From NCBI GenBank assembly GCA_016715985.1, contig JADJXD010000001.1, forward strand, positions 558,001 through 622,000: DNA of 64,000 bases, in the 5' to 3' direction. The notes beneath the pieces were generated by a model that did not search any database, was not told the origin of the DNA, and worked only from the letters and a program-made list of their open reading frames with translations. Source of the DNA: Saprospiraceae bacterium. GTDB lineage: Bacteria; Bacteroidota; Bacteroidia; Chitinophagales; Saprospiraceae. Position numbers and translations under genes: made by a program. Numbering within the stretch: the stretch's first letter is position 1; each line of letters opens with the position of its first letter. Below, piece after piece: positions 24,838 to 34,146 of the stretch.

Positions 24838-26991
24838 TTACAAATTATTTAATTGATTTTTATTCTTATCGGCACTGATTGTCCAGAAAAATCCTACAAA
24901 AACAAACCTATCAGCCGGCTGTCCAATAGCTCGTCTTTGGAATTGCCCATCCATGTCAGGCGCATTGGCATATTGATAACCAAATACATTGTCGGCACCT
25001 AAGATATTGGATATGGAAAAGTATAATATTTTCTGTTGCGTCATCAAGTAAGCCCAGTTAAAACTTAGGTTCTGAAAAGCTCTGGTTTTGCCATTCATAA
25101 AGGTATTTTCATTGGGATTATGGTACGGTCTGCCAGAGTTGACGGTGTAAGAAAATCCGATTTGTGATGTGAGTTTTTCGATCCAATGTTTGGTGACAAT
25201 AGAGAGTGTATGATTGGCAATAAATGAAGGTGTGGCTCGGACAGGAAAATTCCGGTAGTCACGCTCTGAGTCAATATATGAGTACGAAATCCAGTAATCC
25301 GTGTATTTTATGGTTTTGCTATCTCTCCAGAAAACATCGATGCCACGAGCATATCCACTACCATTATTGTCGTACATGGCATTGAATTGCGGACGATCGG
25401 TATTGTATTTTATAAGATTGCTGTAATCCTTGATATAGGCTTCTGTACGAAGTAAACGGCCATCTTTATTGTACTGATAATTGAGAATATAGTGTTGGGC
25501 ACGCTCAGAATTTATGTTTTGATTGTACTTGACCACATCCGTATTTGGCGTTTGTGTGAAATCTCCGAAAGCAAATGAAAATTGACTCAACTTGGATACT
25601 TTATATGCCATAGATGCTCTCGGGTTAAAGTGGATTTCGTCCAATAAATCGTTGCGTGAAGCTCGACCTCCAACTTTAAATGCAAGGTTTTTGTTTAGGA
25701 AAATGTCTGATTCTATATAAGCGGCGCCCAAATGATTAGAAAAACCTAATGGGAAAATACCACCCGTTGATTCTGTATATTTTTCATCAAAATCTGTGTA
25801 AAAATAATCCAATCCACCATAAATAGAGATCCTATCCGAGATGGTGCGTGTCAGTTTTAGTTTGGCATGAACTGCATTTTCCGTATTACTTAATTTGTCT
25901 TGGTTGATATCAATTTTATTGGTTCCCCGACCAAAACTTATCCCTGAATGTATCATCCAATCTTGTCCCAATGTACCTTTATATGTGACATTACCGTAAG
26001 TATTCCTATTGTTGAGCGCAAATCTGACTTTGTCTGACAAGTTGATGTCTTCTTCATTGATATCCAAACGGGAACCATCAAAAGCTGCATAAGCTCTCAA
26101 AAGACCATTTTTGAATTTATATCTATAAACAATTTCTCCGCCACCTGATTGTACCGGTTTATTCCAGTCCAAGTCTTGTGGGACGATTTTCTGGTATGGA
26201 CCGAGATTGATATAAGACAAATTAAAAGTAACGGATTGTTTGTCCCATTTTTTTGTTTTCCCTAATCCAAGACCTACGGTCATTAGGGAGATATCTGTTT
26301 GATTTTGAGTAGGTTCGGCTATGGTATTTAAAGATAAAACACTTGACAATGCTTCGCCATATTCGGCACTAAATCCGCCTGTAGAAAACGACACACCATT
26401 GAACAAAAAAGGTGAAAAACGACTTCGTGTAGGTGTATTATTGGCTGTAGGACCATAAGGTTGTGCTACTCGCATACCATCTACAAATGTCTGTGTTTCA
26501 TTGGCTTCGCCACCTCTGACAAACAATCTTCCATCTTCGCCGACGGTCTGTGTACCAGGCAAAGTGGTCAATGCTCCGATGATATCTCCTGCTGCACCTG
26601 CGGTAGTGACAATATCGAGTGGTTTTAGGACAGATACCCGTGCTTTGTCACCTGCTTCAAAAGTACCTGCCGTGATTACCACTGCATCTAGGGAAGTAAC
26701 ACTTTCTTTTAGCTTGACGGTAAGTCCCGACAAAGCAGACAAATCAGCTGTTTTTTTGAAAGTTTCGTAAGAGAGATAGCTGATGACAAGTGTTTGGACA
26801 CCTGTTTCTGAAGTTTTGAACTGGAAATCTCCATTTTCGTCTGTGACCGACCCATCATAACTACCTTCTATAAATACATTGGCGCCGATGATGGCTGCAC
26901 CTTGTTGATCTAAGACTCGACCTTTTACATCTGATTGCGCAATGATAGCTGAGCTACAAAAAAGAAAAAGGATAAAAAGTATTTGCTGCAT
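24838..26991 (-). CDS. TonB-dependent outer-membrane receptor
   Basis: The 717-residue protein has a signal peptide (about 1-18), then a carboxypeptidase-like regulatory domain (about 22-105; DVKGRVLDQQGAAIIGANVF, DGSVTDENGDFQF). A plug domain (about 120-225, GQLFVRGGEANET-like segment with FVDGM) and a barrel ending in VFVGFFWTISADKN follow. It would import a ligand across the outer membrane with energy from TonB/ExbBD; there is no SusD partner, so the ligand may be an ion, siderophore or small molecule rather than a glycan. A promoter (27010-27041) fits this start. Confidence 0.92.
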   Translation of the reverse strand: MQQILFILFLFCSSAIIAQSDVKGRVLDQQGAAIIGANVFIEGSYDGSVTDENGDFQFKTSETGVQTLVISYLSYETFKKTADLSALSGLTVKLKESVTSLDAVVITAGTFEAGDKARVSVLKPLDIVTTAGAAGDIIGALTTLPGTQTVGEDGRLFVRGGEANETQTFVDGMRVAQPYGPTANNTPTRSRFSPFLFNGVSFSTGGFSAEYGEALSSVLSLNTIAEPTQNQTDISLMTVGLGLGKTKKWDKQSVTFNLSYINLGPYQKIVPQDLDWNKPVQSGGGEIVYRYKFKNGLLRAYAAFDGSRLDINEEDINLSDKVRFALNNRNTYGNVTYKGTLGQDWMIHSGISFGRGTNKIDINQDKLSNTENAVHAKLKLTRTISDRISIYGGLDYFYTDFDEKYTESTGGIFPLGFSNHLGAAYIESDIFLNKNLAFKVGGRASRNDLLDEIHFNPRASMAYKVSKLSQFSFAFGDFTQTPNTDVVKYNQNINSERAQHYILNYQYNKDGRLLRTEAYIKDYSNLIKYNTDRPQFNAMYDNNGSGYARGIDVFWRDSKTIKYTDYWISYSYIDSERDYRNFPVRATPSFIANHTLSIVTKHWIEKLTSQIGFSYTVNSGRPYHNPNENTFMNGKTRAFQNLSFNWAYLMTQQKILYFSISNILGADNVFGYQYANAPDMDGQFQRRAIGQPADRFVFVGFFWTISADKNKNQLNNL

Positions 26992-27009
26992 GATATCTTA
27001 ATTATAACA

Positions 27010-27041
27010 CAAAGGTGATGTAACCTAGATTGATGATCAAA
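27010..27041 (-). promoter_or_regulatory. Promoter of the TonB receptor gene
   Basis: On the minus strand TTTG (27041-27038) is followed after 20 bases by CACCTTTG (27017-27010), one mismatch from TAnnTTTG. It ends 18 bases before the ATG at 26991. Confidence 0.55.
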
Positions 27042-27248
27042 AAAAATGGACTCAGTTGTAGAATATGGAGGATGAGTTGTGAGTGGGAAGTGAGTTTTGA
27101 AGATTATCAAAATACTTGCGTTTTAAGGTTTGTTTTAATAAAACACCTTTGATTCAAAATACGAATTTGGTTTGTTTGATTATTTTTGCAATAGAAATGT
27201 AACATATATAGTTCTTCTAAATTTCTAAAATCATTAATTCTTTTCATT

Positions 27249-27962
27249 ATGTCAAAATTAAATGCAAAATACCTTGTAGGTAAAAGGCTTCTAGAAATTA
27301 ATATTATGATTGAAAAGAAATACAATTTAAATGAACGATCTTCCAATTATTATGAAAAGACTGATCTTAAAGATAGTGGCCACAATATTGAGATTCAAGA
27401 TGATTTGCTTTACTATAATTCGTGTGAACTAACGTTAGAAAGGTTGAAAAGCCGATTTGAGGAAGGTACTTTGACAAAAGCTGATGTGGATGTTGCGATC
27501 TTATGTGCACAAGAAACGCATAATGAATCAATTGGTGCTTATACAGAAGAATTTTGGTTGAAAGTTGAAGAAGAAGGGTTGCCTGTAAAAAGGAAAAAAA
27601 ATAGATTGTTTAATATCTTAAAAAAAGGCTACTTATCTTTAGATATAGATAAAGAAGCATTTTATGATAACATTCAAGAATTACTAGATAGTGATGTTTT
27701 TAATTTAGTATATGATGAAAATATTAGAACTCAAATATTTGAACTGATTGATTTAACCAACCAACGAATGATAAGTAGAATCGATAAATTGTTAAATAAA
27801 AAGAATTTGACTTTAAAAGAAATGCATGAAATTTGGGGAATCAATACCGATCTGGAATATTACAGCTCATTCTTGAAAATTCCTAGTGCTAAAATTCAGG
27901 CAGTGAAGAATTTCATTTTAAGTAATGATAATTATTATCAGAGTTTTTATATTCGTGAGTAA
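27249..27962 (+). CDS. Unknown helical protein
   Basis: I do not recognise this 237-residue protein. It has no signal peptide or membrane helix, so it is cytoplasmic. It is rich in Glu, Lys, Asp and Asn and should be almost wholly helical. The N-terminal part (LNAKYLVGKRLLEINIMIEK) is amphipathic, and a later block, LIDLTNQRMISRIDKLLNKK, with the WGINTDLEYYSSFLKIP end, is the most distinctive. A TATTTTTG box at 27181-27188 may drive it. It stands alone between divergent and convergent minus-strand genes, and its AT content is higher than that of its neighbours. Confidence 0.6.
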   Translation: MSKLNAKYLVGKRLLEINIMIEKKYNLNERSSNYYEKTDLKDSGHNIEIQDDLLYYNSCELTLERLKSRFEEGTLTKADVDVAILCAQETHNESIGAYTEEFWLKVEEEGLPVKRKKNRLFNILKKGYLSLDIDKEAFYDNIQELLDSDVFNLVYDENIRTQIFELIDLTNQRMISRIDKLLNKKNLTLKEMHEIWGINTDLEYYSSFLKIPSAKIQAVKNFILSNDNYYQSFYIRE

Positions 27963-28002
27963 AAGCTATATCCGATTGTCGCAATTTGCAACTCCATAAA
28001 AT

Positions 28003-28176
28003 TTAGTTTTTGATCCAAAAGGAATTCCGCAAACCAACAATTTTTTCATAATGGCCTTCAGTGTCTTTAATACCTTCAGAAATGAACCATGCGGCGTTTG
28101 AGTTGATTCTGTACTGTTGGGCAGAAGCAGACATGGTGCAAAGATATACGAGGAATAATATTAATTTAATTTTCAT
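28003..28176 (-). CDS. Small exported protein (57 aa)
   Basis: This is a short ORF with a convincing signal peptide, MKIKLILFLVYLCTMSASAQ, followed by a 37-residue mature part (QYRINSNAAWFISEGIKD, then GHYEKIVGLRNSFWIKN). It starts 11 bases after the stop of the S74 repeat protein on the same strand, so it is probably co-transcribed with it. The mature part is rich in aromatic residues. It could be a real small secreted partner, or the 5' end of a longer gene cut off by a stop; no continued reading frame was found beyond the stop at 28003. Confidence 0.5.
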   Translation of the reverse strand: MKIKLILFLVYLCTMSASAQQYRINSNAAWFISEGIKDTEGHYEKIVGLRNSFWIKN

Positions 28177-28187
28177 TATGTGGAAGA

Positions 28188-30287
28188 TTATTTATGGTCA
28201 ATAAGGTCTAAAAGTGCAGCTAATTTGTTTTCTAATTCAGTGATTCTGTTTTCCTGATCCACTACTTTTTGATTAAGTTCCGTCAACATAACCTGCTGTT
28301 CCTTAATGGCTTGAACAGCCAGTACTCCGAATACTTGATAATTAACGGCTTTAATACCATTTTTCTCACTTACTGCTTCCGGAAAAAGTGGCTCAACATC
28401 CTGAGCAATGAGTCCAATGGTGGTACTCTGACTTGGGTCTTGGATATAGTGATATTTTGCCGCTTGAAGTTGAATTAGATTAGGTAATACGGCAGTTATT
28501 GGTGAAATATTTCCTTTTGTGGCTCTATCAGAAACCTGAATATAAGCACCATCTGTGTCTCTTATATAACCTTTAAGTACGCCATTGTACTTAAAATTAT
28601 AGTCTCTGGAATTATCAATATACACATCCCAATTATCCGAATTAGAAGGATGTTCCAGAATAATCGATGAAGCTGTATTGGTTTGTTTTATATGAAGCAA
28701 AGAACTAGGATTAATATTATTTATACCCACACTACCATTAAAATTGAGCTGATCAGTAGAGAAATCTCCCCAAATGAGCGGTGACGATGTGTCAGTATTG
28801 TCAATGTAGAGTTTGTCACTGGATAATTCACCATAACCAGCATTATGTCCAATCATAACACAACCGTCTTTTTCGTGGGGAATGGTACCACCACCTGCAA
28901 AATTTCCTATAAATACATTATTTGAACCGCTTTGGTTGTCTTCACCTGAATGAAAACCAATCCCAATATTATTATCACCAGTGGTATTTATCCACAAAGC
29001 GCTCTCACCTAATGCTACATTAAAATTCCCTGTAATATTTGAATAAAGAGACATTGTCCCCATCGCTACATTATTGAGTCCAATCGTGTTATTAAAAAGC
29101 GTGTGATTGCCTAAAGAGGTATTTGTAGATCCACTTGTATTATTGTATAGTGCCTGAAATCCAAAAGCTAGATTACTGAATCCTGTACTATTATTAAAAA
29201 GAGACCTACTGCCCACAGCAGTATTGTATGAAGCATGATGACTCTGTGTTGCTCCTATTCCATTGTAAAATAATGACGAGTCGCCTATCGCTACAAGATT
29301 GGATCGATCTGTATTGCTGTATAAAGCATGATTTCCCATTGCTACATTTGAACTTCCGTTAGTATTTGAGTTTAATGCTGCTACACCTACCCCTGTATTT
29401 CTGTTTCCACTTTGATTTAATCTCAAGGCATCTTTTCCCAGCGCAGCATTATATGTCCCAGTAACATTAAAATACATGGCATTGGCGCCCACGGCTGTAT
29501 TATCCGATGCTGTATTAGAAGCTAGTGACTGATGACCAATGGCGGTATTGTCGCCCCCTGTTGAATTGGCAAACAGAGCAGTACTTCCAATACCAATATT
29601 TCTGCTGCCGGAAGTATTATTGTGTACAGCACCTACACCCAATGCAGTATTATATTCACCCGATGTCAATTCTTTCAAACTTGTCGCACCTACGGCTGTA
29701 TTGAACTTCCCAGTATTCAGTATAGCATCGCTTCCTCCTTGCATTGATTGATATCCAATTGCTGTGTTTAATGTTTCTTCTTCCGTGTTATTTCCTCCCA
29801 TATTTTTCATGGATTCAAAGCCCACTGCAACATTATTAGATTTGACTATGCTTTCGTATAAAGCCCTAAATCCAATGGCTACATTTTGGTAACCTGTTAC
29901 ATTATGATAAAGTACTGAGTTGCCCATACCAACATTAAAGATACCTGTTGTATTTTCATACATTGACAAACTTCCAAAAGCACTATTACTTGACCCAAGA
30001 TTGTTATGTAAAGAAAAATTTCCAAACGCTGTATTTTGACTTCCATTGGTAAGCGATTGGAGAACACCTATACCATAGCCAGTATTATTTTGCCCGTTAG
30101 TGACATTATCTGCATTCTTTCCAATGAATAAATTATCGGAGTTCAAAATAGAGATTGTTGCAGAATTGTTATTTCCATTTTTGAAAATAAATCTATCTTG
30201 ATTATCCAGATTGATGGTGACATTTTCCTGACTGTATAACGTTAAGCTAACATATACTAAAATAATAATGGCTAAAAATGATTTCAT
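28188..30287 (-). CDS. YadA-head-like repeat protein with C-terminal S74 intramolecular chaperone
   Basis: The 699-residue protein (from the ATG at 30287, MKSFLAIIILVYVSLTLYSQ signal; 714 if the ATG at 30332 is used) has many short repeats of the type NTAIGxxAL-xxNxxGxxN (residues about 50-480). This is the left-handed beta-roll pattern of trimeric adhesin heads. The C-terminal quarter contains DRATKGNISPI, YHYIQDP, TTIGLIAQDVEPLFPEAV and a coiled-coil tail (VVDQENRITELENKLAAL), which is the peptidase S74 chaperone domain of phage tail spikes. That domain assembles trimers and is then cut off, usually after a Ser just before DRATK-like sequence (VSDRATK here). It is expected to form an exported trimeric fibre. 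The promoter of the lone LytTR gene lies upstream. Confidence 0.88.
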   Translation of the reverse strand: MKSFLAIIILVYVSLTLYSQENVTINLDNQDRFIFKNGNNNSATISILNSDNLFIGKNADNVTNGQNNTGYGIGVLQSLTNGSQNTAFGNFSLHNNLGSSNSAFGSLSMYENTTGIFNVGMGNSVLYHNVTGYQNVAIGFRALYESIVKSNNVAVGFESMKNMGGNNTEEETLNTAIGYQSMQGGSDAILNTGKFNTAVGATSLKELTSGEYNTALGVGAVHNNTSGSRNIGIGSTALFANSTGGDNTAIGHQSLASNTASDNTAVGANAMYFNVTGTYNAALGKDALRLNQSGNRNTGVGVAALNSNTNGSSNVAMGNHALYSNTDRSNLVAIGDSSLFYNGIGATQSHHASYNTAVGSRSLFNNSTGFSNLAFGFQALYNNTSGSTNTSLGNHTLFNNTIGLNNVAMGTMSLYSNITGNFNVALGESALWINTTGDNNIGIGFHSGEDNQSGSNNVFIGNFAGGGTIPHEKDGCVMIGHNAGYGELSSDKLYIDNTDTSSPLIWGDFSTDQLNFNGSVGINNINPSSLLHIKQTNTASSIILEHPSNSDNWDVYIDNSRDYNFKYNGVLKGYIRDTDGAYIQVSDRATKGNISPITAVLPNLIQLQAAKYHYIQDPSQSTTIGLIAQDVEPLFPEAVSEKNGIKAVNYQVFGVLAVQAIKEQQVMLTELNQKVVDQENRITELENKLAALLDLIDHK

Positions 30288-30445
30288 AATGGTGATTTTA
30301 AGTGGTTTAATAAAATACATTTGATAATGCAAAATTATACGGATCCCGCAGGGTGTACAATCATCTAAAGAGTGGATTTTTTTCTACTGCTTTTGGGGGA
30401 TAAAATCAAAACATATTCCCAAATGCTGCCATATCCGGGACTACC

Positions 30446-30880
30446 TTAGGATATTGACAACAGCCCTGAATCTGCAAATACTTGATCCAACCCATTGTAT
30501 CTTCTCGCTATAGGAACGATGACTCCGTTTGTTAAAACCATCGTATTTTCTGACTTTAAAATGCTGTCTATATACATCTTGTTAATGAGATATGAATGGT
30601 GGACCCTAAGGAAATAGTCGTGGGCAATCTGATCACACCAATACTTTAGTGTTCTACTGTGCAGTATTTTGTGATGGACAGTGTGTACATAGGTGTAATT
30701 TGATTGGGACTGAAGGTAAATGATATCAGAAAGTGGGATCACTCTGACTATATTGCGATCTTTGACCAAAATCCTCTTGGTAAAATATTTCAACCACGAA
30801 GGCTCTTCGGACAAGTCATTGGTATGGCCTAGTGATAGACTAAGCATATTTTTACTTATAATATGGAGTGTATTATTCAT
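30446..30880 (-). CDS. Lone LytTR-domain DNA-binding protein
   Basis: This is a 144-residue protein without a receiver domain. The LytTR fold is clear from about residue 35: KRILVKDRNIVRVIPLSDI, YLQSQSNYTYVHT, HDYFLRVHHSYLINKMYI and VPIARRYNGL. It has no phosphorylation site, so it must be regulated in another way, such as by its level or a partner. It is transcribed in the same direction as the S74 fibre gene, 158 bases upstream of the chosen start of that gene, and is divergent from the TPR histidine kinase. It is a candidate regulator of the fibre. Confidence 0.87.
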   Translation of the reverse strand: MNNTLHIISKNMLSLSLGHTNDLSEEPSWLKYFTKRILVKDRNIVRVIPLSDIIYLQSQSNYTYVHTVHHKILHSRTLKYWCDQIAHDYFLRVHHSYLINKMYIDSILKSENTMVLTNGVIVPIARRYNGLDQVFADSGLLSIS

Positions 30881-30927
30881 TTTATTTATTTAATTTTGCG
30901 AGTAATCAACTAAGCCAAATTTCGTTG

Positions 30928-30958
30928 CAAATTTATAGTGATTATAAAAAGTCAGCAA
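30928..30958 (-). promoter_or_regulatory. Promoter of the lone LytTR gene
   Basis: On the minus strand TTG (30958-30956) is followed after 20 bases by TAAATTTG (30935-30928), a full match to TAnnTTTG, 47 bases before the ATG at 30880. Confidence 0.6.
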
Positions 30959-31065
30959 TCCTTATAAAAAGGGATTTTAATATCCTGCTTTTGGGGGATA
31001 TGCTATTTTGCTGATTATACTGACCTTTGCGTCATTAGTTTTTGATTCCTGTTAAATAGCTTTTA

Positions 31066-33045
31066 ATGAACCATTTTATTCAAATATTTTTAGTAATCGT
31101 TTACACACTTTGGTGCGTCCCTTTCTTTGCTCAAGTGCCTGTCTCAGAAGAGGATGCCGATAAACTAAGAGTAGAAATTTCTAAATTAAAGGAAGGAAAA
31201 GAAAAAGCTGTCCTTTTGCTTGACCTGGGAGAATATTTATCTAATGTAAATATTGATTCTGCCATTTTTGTCAATAATCAGGCATTTAAAATTGCTGAAA
31301 ATCATGCATTCAATGATGTTTTATTGAGATTTGTTTCCAATCAGAGCTTTTTATATAACTATCAGGGGGATTTCGAAAAAGGTTTGAAACTTAACGAAAA
31401 AGGTCTGGTCATAGCCCGTCAGATGGGAGATAAACAAAAAGAAGTATCCATGCTTGGCAATACCGGCATTTCATATAGCTATCTGAATAAATACGAAGAA
31501 GCTATGTCATTACTACAGCAAGCCTATATCCTTGCAGAAGAACTCGGAGATAAACTTCGCATGACAAAACTGAGCGGAGTAATGGGGGGTATGCTCAACA
31601 ATATGTCCAAATCAGTTTTGATGGATTCAACATTATTGCTTAGATCCATCAGCTATCATCAAAAAGGATTGGAGATGGCCAGACAGCTTAATGACAGTAT
31701 GCTTATGAGTGACAACCTAAATGGTATTGCTTTAGGGTACAACAACCTTGAACAAACAGAAAAGGCCAAACCATTTGTAATGGAAAGTATAGAAATCTCC
31801 AAGAAAATAGGTTTAAAATCCAATTATGCTTATGCATTATCTACATTGTCTAAAATTTTACGATTAGAAAAAAAATATGGTGAAGCCATCAAGACATCGG
31901 AAGAAGCAGTTTTTGTGAATAAAGAATTAGGCTCGGTCATGGGCACTGTAATAGCACTTAAAGAACTGGCATTAAATTATAATGCTGTACAAAAACACAC
32001 CGCAGCATTGGATAAAATTGCTGAGGCTGAAACTTTAGCCGCTCAGCAAGATATGGACTATATTCTGGATGGAATTTATATCAATAGAGCTAATTATTTT
32101 TACCAATTAAAAGACTATAAAAATGCATATGAATATCTGCTAAAAGGTCATACTCTTGCAGATTCCTTAAGAGGTATTGATATGAAAAATCAGATCAATG
32201 AACTCGAAAAAAAATACGAAACTGCCAAAAAAGAACAGGAAATCCTAAAATTGGCCACCACTCAAAAAATCAACCAATGGATCATTTATGTATTGCTATT
32301 TGCTTTTATTGCCCTTTGCATTATTGCATTTTCCACTTACCGAAATATTAAATTTAAAAGTAAAATCGTAGAGCAGGAGAAAGAGCAGTTAAAAGCAGCG
32401 CAGAAAATCGAGTCCACCGCATCCATCATTAAAGGTCAGGAAGAAGAACGACACCGATTAGCAAAGGATCTGCATGACGGATTAGGAGGTATGCTTTCAG
32501 GACTGAAATACACGTTAAATAATATGAATGACAATGTCGTAATTCCCGGCAAGTCTGTCAAATCTTTTGACAATGCCATCCATCTGCTGGACCAAGCCAT
32601 CGCAGAGATGCGAAAGGTGGCGCACAATATGATGCCCGAGTCTTTGCTCAAATTTGGACTGGACGAAACGCTTAAAGATTATATCTCCAAAATGAATGCA
32701 TCGGTGCCTATGCGGACACACTATCAATCGTACAATTATACCAAAATGGAACAATCTACCGAGATCAACCTTTACCGTATAATACAGGAAGCAATCAATA
32801 ACGCTATAAAACACGCTCAAGCGACTGATCTATTTATTCAAATAGACAAACAGGATGATCAGGTGCACATTACCATGGAAGATAACGGCATAGGTTTTGA
32901 CGCTCAGGATGAAAAAATGATAAAAGGTATCGGACTGAAAAATATTGCAGACAGAGTTAATTATATGAATGGAAAACTGGAAATTAGCAGTAATCCGGAT
33001 AATGGAACACTCATTGTAATAGAAATAAAAACGAATAACACATGA
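31066..33045 (+). CDS. TPR-containing sensor histidine kinase (HisKA_3/NarX type)
   Basis: The 659-residue protein has a signal-like N-terminus, a periplasmic TPR array (about 60-390; e.g. NTGISYSYLNKYEEAMSLLQ, NLEQTEKAKPFVMESIEISK), one membrane helix (about 403-425), a HisKA_3 dimerisation domain with HRLAKDLHDGLGGMLSGL (phospho-acceptor His at residue 470) and an ATPase domain with EAINNAIKHAQ and DNGIGFD. TPR sensors of this type respond to envelope proteins or peptides. Its stop overlaps the start of the response regulator (ATGA at 33042-33045), so the two form one pair. Confidence 0.92.
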   Translation: MNHFIQIFLVIVYTLWCVPFFAQVPVSEEDADKLRVEISKLKEGKEKAVLLLDLGEYLSNVNIDSAIFVNNQAFKIAENHAFNDVLLRFVSNQSFLYNYQGDFEKGLKLNEKGLVIARQMGDKQKEVSMLGNTGISYSYLNKYEEAMSLLQQAYILAEELGDKLRMTKLSGVMGGMLNNMSKSVLMDSTLLLRSISYHQKGLEMARQLNDSMLMSDNLNGIALGYNNLEQTEKAKPFVMESIEISKKIGLKSNYAYALSTLSKILRLEKKYGEAIKTSEEAVFVNKELGSVMGTVIALKELALNYNAVQKHTAALDKIAEAETLAAQQDMDYILDGIYINRANYFYQLKDYKNAYEYLLKGHTLADSLRGIDMKNQINELEKKYETAKKEQEILKLATTQKINQWIIYVLLFAFIALCIIAFSTYRNIKFKSKIVEQEKEQLKAAQKIESTASIIKGQEEERHRLAKDLHDGLGGMLSGLKYTLNNMNDNVVIPGKSVKSFDNAIHLLDQAIAEMRKVAHNMMPESLLKFGLDETLKDYISKMNASVPMRTHYQSYNYTKMEQSTEINLYRIIQEAINNAIKHAQATDLFIQIDKQDDQVHITMEDNGIGFDAQDEKMIKGIGLKNIADRVNYMNGKLEISSNPDNGTLIVIEIKTNNT

Positions 33046-33659
33046 TAAAAGTCCTCATAGTCGATGATCATCCCATGATACTGGAAGGATTAAACACATT
33101 ATTGTCTGAAGAGACGGATATGATGGTAACGCATTTATGTACCAGTGCTATTGAAGCCATGTCTGCCATTAAGCAAGATCAACCCAATGTCGCCCTGCTT
33201 GACATCAATCTTCCGGACATCAACGGTATAGATCTTTGTATAAAAATCAAATCAGAATTTCCGTCTGTAAAGACAATCGCACTCACTACTTTTTCGGAAA
33301 GAAGTTATGTAAATAAAATGCTGGAAGCTGGCGCAAGTGGTTATCTGATCAAAAGCTCGACCAAAGAAGAAATCACACAAGCTATCAAACAAGTATATAA
33401 AGGGGGAATGGTGCTAAATGTTCCCTTTGACCTTGTTCAGAATGAAGTTTTCCAAAAACAAAAAGTTCCGTTTCTGACGCCAAGAGAAAAGGAAGTATTA
33501 ATATTTATTGCAGAAGGTTATACCAACCCACAGATCGCAGAAAAACTATTTGTAAGCGTACTCACTGTGAATAGTCACAGAAAAAATCTTTTAAATAAGT
33601 TTGATGTAAATAATACAGCAGCTTTAATACGAGAAGCTGCAAAAATGGGTATGATTTAA
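33042..33659 (+). CDS. NarL/LuxR-type response regulator
   Basis: The 205-residue regulator has a receiver domain with DDH near residues 8-10 and the phospho-acceptor Asp at residue 54 in ALLDINLPDINGI. The C-terminal LuxR helix-turn-helix is FLTPREKEVLIFIAEGYTNP followed by LFVSVLTVNSHRKNLLNKF. It pairs with the overlapping TPR kinase. Targets are unknown; the divergent LytTR/S74 fibre genes are the nearest candidates. Confidence 0.93.
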   Translation: MIKVLIVDDHPMILEGLNTLLSEETDMMVTHLCTSAIEAMSAIKQDQPNVALLDINLPDINGIDLCIKIKSEFPSVKTIALTTFSERSYVNKMLEAGASGYLIKSSTKEEITQAIKQVYKGGMVLNVPFDLVQNEVFQKQKVPFLTPREKEVLIFIAEGYTNPQIAEKLFVSVLTVNSHRKNLLNKFDVNNTAALIREAAKMGMI

Positions 33660-33714
33660 CAATTTTTATAAATAATAAATACTTGTTATTTAGATTTATT
33701 TTTCAGATAATCTG

Positions 33715-34146
33715 TTACCAACTCCTGATAGTACGAAACGGATTTTGACCAATGTCCATTAAATCACCAATTTCAGCCATAGGCATATTCTCAATTTTCA
33801 CTGCTCTTTTTATAAATTGATCATCTGTATTTTTGTGCCATGCAAAAGTTGAATTATGTTCGAGCCATGCCACTTCCCACAAAACGCCTTCATATCTGGA
33901 CAAAATAGTAAAATCGTCTGACCTTTGTAATGTGGCGTCATAATCTAAGCCCTTGGTTCTTAACTGTTCAATTTCATGCTCATCCGAATTCATAGATGCT
34001 AATGCAAATAATTCATCGTCCTCCTGATTGTAGCTATCTTCATCCCACAAATATGATTTCCTGAACTCCGGTATTCCACCTTTATATTTAGAACTTATTA
34101 CAGATTTGTTTATGACAATTATAGATAAATGAATAAATACCGGCAT
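33715..34146 (-). CDS. Unknown conserved cytoplasmic protein
   Basis: The 143-residue protein has no signal peptide. The opening MPVFIHLSIIVINKSVISSK is a hydrophobic strand-rich segment, followed by KYKGGIPEFRKSYLWDEDSY, NQEDDELFALASMNSDE and a C-terminal EIGDLMDIGQNPFRTI. Acidic residues are clustered in the middle. I recall similar proteins in other Bacteroidota, but none with a known role, so I give no function. It is convergent with the response regulator. Confidence 0.6.
   Translation of the reverse strand: MPVFIHLSIIVINKSVISSKYKGGIPEFRKSYLWDEDSYNQEDDELFALASMNSDEHEIEQLRTKGLDYDATLQRSDDFTILSRYEGVLWEVAWLEHNSTFAWHKNTDDQFIKRAVKIENMPMAEIGDLMDIGQNPFRTIRSW

Noticed and set aside
28188..30287. 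Short regular repeats that might suggest a CRISPR or satellite array
   Set aside because: The repeats lie in frame and encode NTAIG-type beta-roll turns; there are no uniform repeats and spacers.
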